In this document: piece after piece, positions 34,436 to 44,725 of the stretch | How the letters are laid out: each line of letters begins with the position of its first letter | How positions within the stretch are numbered: the first letter of the stretch is position 1 | Source: Balaenoptera acutorostrata | Taxonomy: Eukaryota; Chordata; Mammalia; Artiodactyla; Balaenopteridae | Direction of reading: 5' to 3' | Length of the DNA: 64,000 nt | Assembly: GCF_949987535.1 (NCBI RefSeq) | Contig: NC_080080.1 | Coordinates: forward strand, 62,649,006 to 62,713,005 | Notes under the pieces: generated by a model | Told to the model about the DNA's origin: nothing | Database searches by the model: none | What the model saw: the letters and a program-made list of their open reading frames with translations, nothing else | Translations under genes and position numbers: made by a program

Positions 34436-34885
34436 AAGTCTAAAAAAGTAGATACTCAAATGGCCACAAAATAGAAGGACTTTAAAAAGGTCATGGTTAA
34501 ATGATTTTTGTTGTTGTTGCTGGGAGAATAAAGAAAAAAATCTTGTGGTGCTAGACTGGTTATTTTGTCCACATTCCAATTACCAATACAATGTGATGTT
34601 TCTGGAGGACTGCAGCTGTAAAGAGAGTGTGCTCTGTATCATCAGAACCAGTGACAAACTAATAAGATTCAATTATAAACAACATCTTCATTCTAGGTAT
34701 TAATACATTGCTTGATTCAGAGTTTAAAAAGTATTTCATATCACAAATACTTATCACTCATAATATACACATATATTTACTTATTTATAAGACCTATCAT
34801 GTACAAATATGTAATTTATATTTTTATAAGTTTGGTTAAAACAACCTATTATAAACTCTGTTATTTATACTACACACATCTATAG

Positions 34886-34973
34886 TATTGCAATAAATGG
34901 CTGATGAGACATATTGCAATGGAATGAACGTTTATTTCAACAGAGTGTGCCTCATCAGCTATTTATTTCAATA
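34886..34973. mobile_element. TA-flanked palindrome, MITE-like, 88 bases
   Basis: Left arm 34886-34910 ('tattgcaataaatggctgat' then 'gagac') and right arm 34949-34973 pair with 22 of 25 positions complementary. A 38-base loop separates them. Both outer ends are TA, as in a Tc1/mariner-type target duplication. No family recognised. It could also be a decayed hairpin of another origin. Confidence 0.5.
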
Positions 34974-36129
34974 TTGTTTATGTCAGCAACATTTTGACTG
35001 ATAGCCTTTTCTCAAGACTGTTCCTACCTAAATATCTAACACACCAATCTAATTTTAGGTAAGCTATCAATCTTCACTGGTTTGGGGATAGCTTGGAAAA
35101 AAGCTCTTCTTTTTGTCCAAGTTTGGTGATCTGGAACCATCTATTTGAAAACTGGTCCATTCTACAAGTTGGAATTTTAATTCAAATTAACAAGCTTATC
35201 TGAATTGGTAAACTTGCCAGACCACTGAAAGTAGATAGATATATCCTGTAAGTTCCTAAGTTAGAACATAGTTTGAATTTGCTACTTAGGAGTTAGAGCT
35301 CTCATTCAGGCAGAGTAGAAGGCTGAGAACTGGAAAGAGGTCATTTGAAGTAATATAGATGGTTCTGTGTATTCCAAATATGTAAACTTTACTTGTCTAC
35401 AGAAACAATCTTTCATCCTCTCTTTCTTTCAGAGCATCTCTCAGTTTCTCAGAACATCTATCTGATGGGATATTCTTGCTTTGACTGACAATACTATAAT
35501 GACTTTACCTGAAGAAAGGTAAACAAAATAGTTCTTTTTTTAAGTGTATGTGAATTATCTTGCTTACTCCATATACCATATCTCATTGTTCCTAGAATTT
35601 TAAATAGAGTCAGTTTCCTGCATGTCCCAGCAGGTAAATATACAGTTAAGGTCAGGATAATAAAGATGATATGCCAAAAGAATTTCAATAACTTGATTAT
35701 TTATGTTGGCAACAATCTAGGGAGTAGGTACGCACAAATTCTGAGGATGCTAGATCAGGTAGAAAGAAACATAATTTCAGATCAGGTTGAATTTCTCAAT
35801 ATGGATAATTTTATGCAAGATTCTCAATTTCTTATTAAACTGAGTAGCTGGAAATGGTTCTAACTTTAATTTTGAAAGCTGATTGGAGGGGCATGAAGAA
35901 CTTTTTCACTCCAGAGCGATTATACTTCTTGCAATCACTAACTAGCTTTAGAGAAATATTAAAATAATAATAATAAAAACAAATTGAAAACATAAGAGAA
36001 TTACCAAAAACTGCAAGAATTACCTACAATAACTAGAGAGAATTTGCACAACCAGATCCAAAAGTTGAGGGGACCAAAAGAGATGACCCTGGCATTTGAG
36101 ACTGTTCTCATTATGATAACTACCATTTC
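34974..36129. other. AT-rich non-coding DNA
   Basis: No feature recognised. The small open frames (35494-35688, 35666-35863) show no motif. L1-like sequence may begin somewhere after 35960. Confidence 0.4.
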
Positions 36130-36253
36130 CAAGAGCAACAATCAAAATTGTAGCTAAATGGTGAAGAATCCTAATAAGTTTGGAAATTCAGTATTACACC
36201 TTCAGTTGAGCAGATGACAAAGAAAAAAGTCACTATGAAATTTAGAAAATATT

Positions 36254-36290
36254 TTAAATTTAATAATAACAATAACAATAATAATAATTC
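36254..36290. repeat. (AAT)/(AAC) low-complexity run
   Basis: 'aataataacaataacaataa' and continuing units. A simple repeat within the old L1. Confidence 0.7.
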
Positions 36291-37062
36291 ATATTGAAAC
36301 TTGTGAGATGCAGCTAAACTATGCTTAGAGGAGCCATTATAATCTTAAATGCATATATTGGAAGAGAATAAAGGCTAAATATAACGATGTGAACATCTAC
36401 TACAAGAAAACAGTGTGAGAAAAACACATTAAGCTCAAAGAATACATTAAAAAGAGAATGAATATGAGCCAAAAATAATGAAATAGAAAACAAATCTATA
36501 AGAAAGGGCAACAACAAAGCAAAGTTATAAACAACAGGTAAGATTTACTAGGCACACAGATGACATGACTATGAATTATCAATATCAAAAATTAAAAGTA
36601 AACATTACTATATATCCTCCACCTTTTACAAAAATTAATATTAACAATTATCAAATTTAAATTAAAGAGTTTTAAATGTTATTTTTAAAATCCCACAAAA
36701 GAAATCAGAGGCCAAGATAACATCATCAAACAAAACCAAACTCTACCAAAGAATATTGTAATACCAATTTGACATAAGCTCTTTAAGAGACTAGAAAAAA
36801 AGAACCCTTTCCAACTTATTTTATGACCACCATGGCTTTGACACCAAAACCTGAAAATGACATTACAACAAAGAAAATTACAGGACAATATCACACGTAA
36901 TCATAGAAGCACAGTTTTTAAAATCCAGCAATATACAAATAAACGATAATAAATAATTTACTAACTTATTTGAGGGTGTAAATATGAAAAAAAAGCTTTA
37001 AAATTAATTAATATAATTGGCCATATTAACGAAAACAAGAAGAAAAATCAAATAGTCATGTC

Positions 37063-37154
37063 GAGGGAGTTGGTTCTTGGACATGAGTCCACCTTCTCCC
37101 CTGGCTGCCAGCCTCCTGAATAAAGCAAGCTTTCCTTTCCAACAACAACAAAAA
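37063..37154 (+). mobile_element. Retroposed LTR-transcript 3' end, 92 bases
   Basis: The insert has 'ggacatgagtccaccttctc', an AATAAA-containing 'gcctcctgaataaagcaagc' and 'tttcctttcc', then an A-rich 'aacaacaacaaaaa' tail. It is flanked by the direct repeat 'agtcatgtc' at 37054-37062 and 37155-37163. The motif order is that of a retroviral LTR R region polyadenylated shortly after AATAAA. The tail and duplication show L1-style retroposition of a very short 3' transcript end. Confidence 0.6.
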
Positions 37155-37604
37155 AGTCATGTCAAAGATGCAGAAAACATATTTGATAATTTCAGTATCA
37201 CTTTATGTAAGAATTTATAGGAAAAACAGAGAGGAATTTTCTTAGTCTGATAAAAAGAATTTAGAACACCCACATCAAGCATTGCATTTAATAATCAAAT
37301 ACTGAGAATTTTTATTTGGGAAAGAAAAAGTAATGCCTTTTCAACATCTCTACTCAGTAGTAGAGTAGAAGCTCCAGGCAGTACAATAAGGCAAAACAAA
37401 AAATAAAAGAACTTCAGATTTAAAAAATAAAGAAATAAAATTGTCGTTTTGGGGGCAAATAATTGTATACCTAAAAAAATAAAAATCCAAATTAATTAAC
37501 AAATGAATTTAACAAGTTAAATACAAGGTCAATATACAAAAATCAACTGAATATCTACACCAGAAACAAACAAGTAAAAAATGAAATTGTAAAAGTAATG
37601 CTAT

Positions 37605-38226
37605 TAATTGTCTACTGCTGCCATAGCAAATTATCACAAATTTAGCAGCTTAAAACAAAACCAGTTGCAAGTTCTGCAACTCAAAATTCAGGGCACAGAA
37701 TGGCTCAGCTGGACTAGTCTCTGGGTTTCACAAGGTCAAAATCAAGACAGATCTACATTCTTTTGCAGAGTCTATAGGAATGAATCTACCTCCAAGTTCA
37801 TTTAGAGTGTTGCAGAATTCAGTACGACTAGGTCCCTGTTTCTTTGATGGCCATTGGGTTCTAGAAAGTATCCACAGTCCTTGCCTTATTGGCCCTTTCC
37901 TCTATCTTCAAAGCCAGTAAGTGATAGGTCTAGTTCTTGCCGTGTTTCAAATCTCTTTGACCTTCTTTTCTGCCTCGTCTGGTCTCTGCTTCCTTTTGCT
38001 GCCGCATCTCTCTGAACTCTGCCAGAGAACTTTCTCTGCTTTTAAAGGCACAAGTGATTAGATTGTGCTCACCTGGATAATCCGTGGAAATCTCCCTATT
38101 TTAAACTTCATAATCTTAATTACATTTTCATAGTCTCTTTACAGCTGTACCTAGATTAGTGTTTGATTGAAGAAGCAGGGGGTGGAATTCTGAGAGGTGG
38201 CATCTTTAGAATCCTGCTTACCACAG
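37605..38226 (-). mobile_element. MaLR (MLT1-like) LTR, minus strand
   Basis: Plus-strand landmarks: 'ctactgctgccatagcaaat', 'tatcacaaatttagcagctt', 'tttcctctatcttcaaagcc', 'tctttgaccttcttttctgc', 'acctggataatccgtggaaa', 'ttaattacattttcatagtc', ending 'gaatcctgcttaccaca'. These are the reverse complement of an MLT1-type LTR, full length or nearly so (TG...CA on the minus strand is plausible). It sits in the old L1. A 65-codon frame inside is not a gene. Confidence 0.65.
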
Positions 38227-38364
38227 AAATAATTTACGATAGCCTCTTTCCTCCCAAATCCAGCCTCATAGTTTATCCCTCATAGTGAAGAAGATGCAGA
38301 AGCCTGATTAGTTTACCAACAAGGGTGTCTATACCAGGAAGCTCTTCAAAAGCATTATGCTTGT

Positions 38365-38535
38365 TACATGTACTCTATCACACTTACGCCTCACAAAAAT
38401 CCCCTGAGATACATATTAATAACCCCATTTTACAAATGAGGAAACTGAAACAAAGAGGTGTTAAGCAACTTTACAAAGGTTGCAAAGAGAAAGTGGTAGA
38501 TCAAGGATTCAAAGCCAAGTTGCTTCATTATAAAA
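38365..38535 (-). repeat. MIR SINE, well preserved
   Basis: The plus strand 'ccccattttacaaatgagga', 'aactgaaacaaagaggtgtt', 'aagcaactttacaaaggttg', 'gtggtagatcaaggattcaa' is a clear reversed MIR core. Confidence 0.75.
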
Positions 38536-40115
38536 ACTGCTCTCAGACACCCAGCTAAACAGAAACTCAAAACTTCAACGTTGGACCCAAAAGCCACAGA
38601 GCAGATGCTCAGAAAATGCATCTTGGATAGAAATTAGTAAAATAGTTATCAGATTTTAAATCCCAATTCATTCCAATATAAATCATTGATGTAAAATATA
38701 ATACTTTTTCCTTGTTGCTAAAGAGAAACTCATATACTCTAATTTTAGTTTTTTCTTATTTATATATATTTCACTTGCCTTATAATTAATCATTCATAAA
38801 ATTTTCATGGTGGAAAGAGATTAACCAGTTTGTCACAAATGTATGTAAAATACTCTGCCAAGGCCTCAAGATACAGATATTTATAGCCTAGTCTCTTCCT
38901 CTTAAGGAGATGCCGAAAAGACCCTAAACACAAAAAGAAAGTTGACAACCCATATAAGCACAGGTATGTGTATTGAATGTCACTGACAGTTATTGCTATA
39001 TGGTTTCATATAAATGGAGATATCTATTTAGGTTGGAGTGAACTATGATGTGCTGAAAATTAAGAAAGAATGTGTTCCAATTTGGAGAAATTAAACAGTA
39101 TGAAGTGCCACAAATTCGTTAATATTAAGCTAAGACTAAATTGATTGACTGAATTTAGTTAGTGCTCTTGGTGAGAACAATTTCTATTGTATGCCAGGGA
39201 AGGAAAAATATTAAAGATGCTTGAAGCTATAGTAGTGACAGGGTTCACTGATGTGTAAGAAACTTATAGAATTGGACCCAGAGCGCATGGGGAGCCTCTT
39301 CTGCCCATCATACATTTTTCTTACACAAAGAGAAATTTATTCATTAAGAATTTATTTAAGTCATGCTGGCTATACCCTTTGGCTTAGAAAGATGGGAAAG
39401 AGATTTCAGAGATGAAAGGTGAAGAGTTTGAAGCAGATAAAGAATGGGAAAAAAACACAGCCAAGAAAAAAGGCAAAACAAGAGAGAGAAAGGAGGAAAT
39501 AGAAAATGAAAGACAAAGAAGTGATGAAAGAACAGAGGAAGAGAGGAGGAAACAGGAGTAAGAAATGAAGAGAAATAGATAAGAAGAAAAGTAAAGGGGA
39601 AAAGGTGAGGGAAGAAAGAGGAAGCAAAGAAGGGAGGGGAAGCAGAAGCTTGCATGGCAATAAAGCAGTGTCTAATTTTGTTTTTCCCATTCTTATTCAT
39701 CTCATAAATAAATCAAGAGACAAAATGCAGTATTCTATGTGGGTTTCAAAGACTAAGAAGTCTTCTATACAATGAAGATATAAGCATAGACAAAACTGTT
39801 TTTAAAACTTTGGTTTGGCTTATCAGGAAAGTTTTTTTAAAAGGTACTGGCAATTATTAGAACTTCTTGAGACATTTATTGATTGTTTTTCTTCATCCAT
39901 TCACCCTCTTGCAAGCGAAAGATGGAATTTTTATTTAGGAACCACCACTCGCTGTTTCTCACACCTTGTTATCTAGTGAGGCTCTCAGGCCAAAGAAAAT
40001 CAGCACGTTGAATTCCCCTGACTATAGCAATTGGCTCATACTGAATCTTGTTGAAATTAATATTAGGATATATTAAAAACTTTTTTTAAAAAACTTAAAA
40101 ACTTTGAACAAAGAC
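38536..40115. other. Non-coding, AT-rich, containing a purine tract
   Basis: Apart from the purine-rich stretch at 39395-39655 nothing is recognised. No gene-like frame. Confidence 0.4.
39395..39655. repeat. Long purine-rich (GA) tract
   Basis: About 260 bases almost all A/G on the plus strand (for example 'aagaggaggaaacaggagta' and 'gggaagaaagaggaagcaaa'). The complementary strand gives S/F/L-rich open frames (up to 114 codons) that reflect composition only. Confidence 0.8.
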
Positions 40116-40405
40116 TCCTGCTCTCTTACACAGTCCCAGGAGGTGCTTGGAGCTCTCCTGAGACCAGTGGTGAATAAGCCTTTCTGAGAATGGAGTTAAC
40201 ATAGAGGAAGCTGATCCAACATATGGGGAGAATCTCAGTCCTGAGTTGTTTGACCCTCACCTGAAGCTAGATCTACTTCTCGATCATCCCATTATGGGCT
40301 AATTAATTACTTTTATTCATCTTGTTCTTCTTCCCTCCTTAGGCTAATTTACATTTGGTTTTCTTTCACTTATGACCAAGAAAAGGGAAAAAGAAACCTA
40401 AAAAA
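40116..40405 (+). mobile_element. Old MLT1-like LTR, 3' part
   Basis: 'aacatagaggaagctgatcc', 'cacctgaagctagatctact', 'cattatgggctaattaatta', 'taggctaatttacatttggt', 'tttctttcacttatgaccaa' follow the end of an old MLT1 subfamily. Degenerate. Confidence 0.5.
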
Positions 40406-41559
40406 AAAACTTATGATTCAATAAACACAGATTTTTCATAAATAATGGCTCTCTGATATGTTTTATTTGTATATTGTTCTGCTTAGTACATCCTATGGAA
40501 GATGACTTCTAAAAGTCATCACTCTTTATGTGAAATTTGTGTGTTGTGATTTCTAACAAATGCAGTTTAGTTTCATGCTGAAGAGAAGTAAAATTTTGAA
40601 AGAGAAATTAGCCAAAATTCATAGTATATTACAAATAAGTAATTATTAAAAGAAAGGAAATAGGAATTCTGTGCAACACTAAGGAAAAAATTATGGACAA
40701 CTAGGGATATGAAAACGACTTTAAAATTAAAGTTATCATTTGAAATTGTTTCCTTAACATTCAGGCAGCCACCGTCTCACAAAGATGGGCATTTAACCAT
40801 AATTTTAATTTTTTAATTCTAATTCCCAAATTGTATGCTTGTGATTACAACTACAAGTAAAATACGGTTTAAAAACAATTCAAAAACCCATGGAGTGATG
40901 ATTTTTTAATATTACAATCTTATTTTTTTCTGACTACAAATAACTTAACAACCAACTTTTTTCTTATTTTGATTTCCATGAAGACATAAATTATTTTAAA
41001 ATCACATTTTAAGGCTAGCTGATTTGTTTTCAGTTGAATTCCTTGGCACATTCGTCATCAAAAATATTTTGTTGTCAAAATGAATCAACTTTTGGATATA
41101 TTCTGAGTCTTAGGCATAGCTTTTCTTTATAAAATACCTTGTCTTATAATTTATATATTTGTAAATGCTATATAAAATTGAAATTATGAAAATACTGTAA
41201 TTGTAATAAAATCTAGGTTAAGTGAACATGTATTCAAATAAAGCACCAAATATCCTCTTGGGAGAGAAATCATCCTAAGGGCTGTGAATAATTAAAATTT
41301 TAAAAAGTATTAGAAAATCTGTAATAGCTACAGATTGGATATAGCCCAAAGCTTCATCAATAAAGGGTTGTATAAATAAACTATAGTATATCTACAATGG
41401 AAGAAGAGTACCATGCAAACATAAAAGACACATGGGGAGACAACAGAGTCATTTAAAGAGCTCCTGAACCAGCTACTGTCTTTATTCCATGCTTTATCCT
41501 TAAAATAATTACATATACCCTCGTAATCACATTTCTTGCTTTCTTTTGTCTCATGAGTC
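40406..41559. other. AT-rich non-coding DNA, nothing recognised
   Basis: No supported feature. A 77-codon frame at 41328-41561 (minus) has no motif. Confidence 0.4.
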
Positions 41560-42185
41560 ACTCTTTCGATAAATCTTGTTTAATCCATACATCTAATCAT
41601 TCTGATCTGTACTTGTGCAGCTGATCACTCCCAGAGCAAAACAACTACCCTCGTCTCGACTTTACACGTCCCAAACTGAATTCCTAATTCTCAAACCTGC
41701 TCCTTTTCAATGTCTCCCCATCTCACTTAATGACTGATCCATCCTTGCTCAAGCCAAAACCATGGGATCAATCCATCCACATCCAATCCATAAATAATTC
41801 TGTTCATACTGTTGGCTCTATTTTCAAAATGTAGCTAAAATCAAATCACTTCTTATTTCTTCCCACCATTACCACACTCACTGGAGCCAATAACTCTTGT
41901 GTAGGTTATTGCTTCTTAACTTTTCTTTTTGCTTCTTTCCTGGGGTTTTTACTTTTTATTCTTGTCTGGAATGCTCAGTAGCATGGATTCTTACTTCCAG
42001 CAATTTCTCCATTTCCCTTTCATAAGATTTAGCTCCTATTTTGATCTATATTCTCCCTCTAGAAGAAAATTCTGACCCTGCGGTCTAGTCCATTTTACTC
42101 TACTATAATCCCTTCACCAATCATGTTTCCTAATTCTTAGTATGTTATCTTGAACTTTCCAACTGCTTATGCTGGTGCCAGGATG
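41560..42185 (+). repeat. L2 LINE 3' region, degenerate
   Basis: Pyrimidine-rich L2 landmarks: 'caatgtctccccatctcact', 'agctaaaatcaaatcacttc', 'ttgtctggaatgctcagtag', 'cagcaatttctccatttccc', 'ttctgaccctgcggtctagt'. Order agrees with L2. Identity is low. Confidence 0.45.
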
Positions 42186-42739
42186 TGAAGTCAAATTAGT
42201 TTCCCTAGTTTTTCCCTAACCCTTTGGTGCCTGTGCTTTTTTTCATCCTCACAGGGATACAGATTGTTCTCCAGATTTTCATGTATTCTTGTATCTAGCT
42301 CTTTTAAGTTCATTTCTGAACAGAATTTAGAAACGCTCCATGTTTCTCAAGCTGGAGAGATTGGGAGACAGCAGAGTTATTTGATGAGCTCTTGCCTAAA
42401 TTAGACCTACTGATCCAGGCTATCATTTGTAGAAGCTTCTTCTCAGGGGTTATAGTTTAAATAATTTATTTGCAAGGATTTGAACTTGGGCATTAATGTT
42501 TGTTCCTCTCTCCCACGATTCCTATGTGAAGTATGCTAGTTTTAAAACCCTAAAGAAAAAGGGTTTGTTCATCTTTAGCATTATGTACATAAAGTGATGA
42601 CTTCACATGAACTGGGGCAGCAAGTCTCCATTCCTTTCTCCCAAAATTATGTGTAAGAAGTGGTAGAAAAGTTGAGAATATAATTTTGGTAAATGTTGTG
42701 AGTTTACTTGTAAATTTTCTCACATATAATCTATATAAA

Positions 42740-42869
42740 GAAAATTTGATGAGAAGTCAGCAGATCTAGACTCAATTTTTCTCTCTGCCACTAACTTAAC
42801 CTGCAAAGTTGGTCATGTCTTATAAATTCTCTGAGCCTCAATTTCCTCATATAAAAATTAGTACATTGA
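42740..42869 (+). repeat. MIR SINE, left half, split by L1 insertion
   Basis: 'gaagtcagcagatctagact', 'tttctctctgccactaactt', 'attctctgagcctcaatttc', 'ctcat' is a MIR core. It is interrupted at 42869 by the full-length L1 and resumes at 48765. Confidence 0.65.
42853..42869. repeat. Target-site duplication of the L1, left copy
   Basis: 'aaaaattagtacattga', identical to 48765-48781. Confidence 0.95.
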
Positions 42870-43748
42870 GAGATTGGTTCAAGATGGTAGAGTAGAAGGA
42901 CGTGTGCTAACTCCCTCTTGCAAGAGCACCAGAATCACAACTAACTGCTAAACAATCATCAACAGGAAGACACTGGAACTCACCCAAAAAGATACCCCAC
43001 AACCAAAGACAAAGGAGAACCCACAATGAGACAGTAGGAGGGGCAAAATCACAAAAAAAAAATCAAATCCCATAACTGCTGGGTGGGTGACTCACAAACT
43101 GGAGAACAATTATACCACAGAAGTCCACCCACTGGAGTGAAGGTTCTGAGCCCCACATCAGGCTTCCCACCTGGGGGTCCGGCAATGGGAGGAGGAATTC
43201 CCAGAGAATCAGATTTTGAAGGCTAGCAGGATTTGACTGCAGGACTTCGACAGTACTGGGGGAAACAGAGACTCCACTCTTGGAGGGCACACACAAAGTA
43301 GTGCGCACATCAGGACCCAGGGGAAAGGAGCAGTGACCCCATAGCAGGCTGAACCAGACCTACCTGCTAGTGTTGGAGAGTCTCCTGCAGAGGTGGGGGG
43401 TCACTGTGGCTCACCACAGGGACAAGGACACTGGCTGCAGAAAATTTAGGCAGTACTCCTTGGTGTGAGCCCTCCTGGAGTTTGCAATTAGCCTCACAAA
43501 GAGACTATAGGCTCCCATGATGAGTTGCCTCAGGCTAAACGACCAACAGGGAGGGAACCCAGCCCCACCCATCAGCACACAAGTGGATTAAAGTTTTATT
43601 GAGCTCTGCCCACCATAGTCCCTCCCATCAGAAAGCTTGCACAAGCCTCTTAGATAGCCTCATCCACTAGAGGGCAGAGAGCAGAAGCAAGAAGAACTAC
43701 AATCCTGCAGCCTGTGGAATGAAAACCACACTCACAGAAAGAGATAAA

Positions 43749-44665
43749 ATGAATAGGCAGAGGACTATGAACCAGATGAAGGAACAAGATAAATCCCCAG
43801 AAAACATCAAATGAAGTGGAGATAGGCAAACTTCCAGAAAAAGAATTCAGAATAATGATAGTGAAGATGATCCAGGACCTCAGAAAAAGAATGGAGACAA
43901 ATATGAGAAGATGCAAGAAATGTTTAACAAAGACCTAGAAGAATTAAAGAACAAACACCTAGAAGAATGAAAGAACAAACAAACAGAGATGAACAATACA
44001 ATGACTGAAATGAAAAACACACTAGGATGAATTAATAGCAGAATAACTGAGGCAGAAGAACGAATAAGTGACCTGGAAGACAGAATGGTGGAATTCACTG
44101 CCATGGAACAGAAAAAAAGAAAAAAGAATAAAAAGAAATGAAGACAGACTAAGAGACCTCTGGGACAACATTAAATGCACCAACATTTGAATTGTAGGGG
44201 TCCCAGAAGGAGAAGAGAGAGAAAGGACCCAAGAAAATATTTGAAGAGATTATAGTCAAAAATTTCCCTAACATGGGAAAGGAAATAGCCACCCAAGGCC
44301 AGAAAGCACAGAGAGTCCTACACAGGATAAATACAAGTAGAAACACACTGAGACACATAGTAATCAAACTGACAAAAATTAAAGACAAAGAAAAATTATT
44401 AAAAGCAACAAGGGAAAAATGACAACATACTAAGGAACTCCCATAAGGTTAACAGCTGATTTATCAGCAGAAACTCTACAAGCCAGAAGGGAGTGGCATG
44501 ATATATTTAAAATGATGAATGGGAAAAACCTACCCAAACAAGATTACAAGACTCTCATTCAGATTCAATGGAGAAATCAAAAGCTTTACAGATGAGCAAA
44601 AGCTAAGAGAATTCAGCACCACAAAACCAGCTCTACAACAAGCGCTAAAAGAATTTCTGGGACAC
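43749..44665 (+). pseudogene. L1 ORF1 remnant
   Basis: A start-like ATG at 43749 opens a frame that stops after about 20 codons. Pieces of the coiled coil ('RITEAEE'-like region at 44036-44070) and of the RNA-binding/C-terminal domain (44519 onward, 'LREFSTTKPALQQALKEFLG') remain in different frames. The usual stop after the ORF1 C-terminus is lost, so the last open frame (44519-44749) reads through the intergenic spacer and in frame into the first ORF2 codons. Confidence 0.8.
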
Positions 44666-44725
44666 AAATGGGACACAAAAGAGAAGAAAAAGACCTACAA
44701 AAACAAACCCAAAACAATTAAGAAA

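Larger units (their letters stand above)
36130..37604 (+). mobile_element. Old L1 ORF2 region, heavily decayed, interrupted
   Basis: The landmarks follow L1 ORF2 order: 'gagatgcagctaaactatgc', 'gaggagccattataatctta', 'aaatgcatatattggaagag', 'atagaaaacaaatctataag', 'gaaaatgacattacaacaaa', 'aattacaggacaatatcaca', 'ccagcaatatacaaataaac', 'ggccatattaacgaaaacaa', then after a small insertion 'gatgcagaaaacatatttga', 'aggcagtacaataaggcaaa', 'caaggtcaatatacaaaaat'. All frames are destroyed. It hosts the 92-base insertion at 37063 and an LTR at about 37605, and may resume after 38226. Confidence 0.7.

Noticed and set aside
39356..39700. 114-codon minus-strand open frame rich in S, F, L and P
   Set aside because: A product of the purine-rich tract, with no domain and biased composition throughout.
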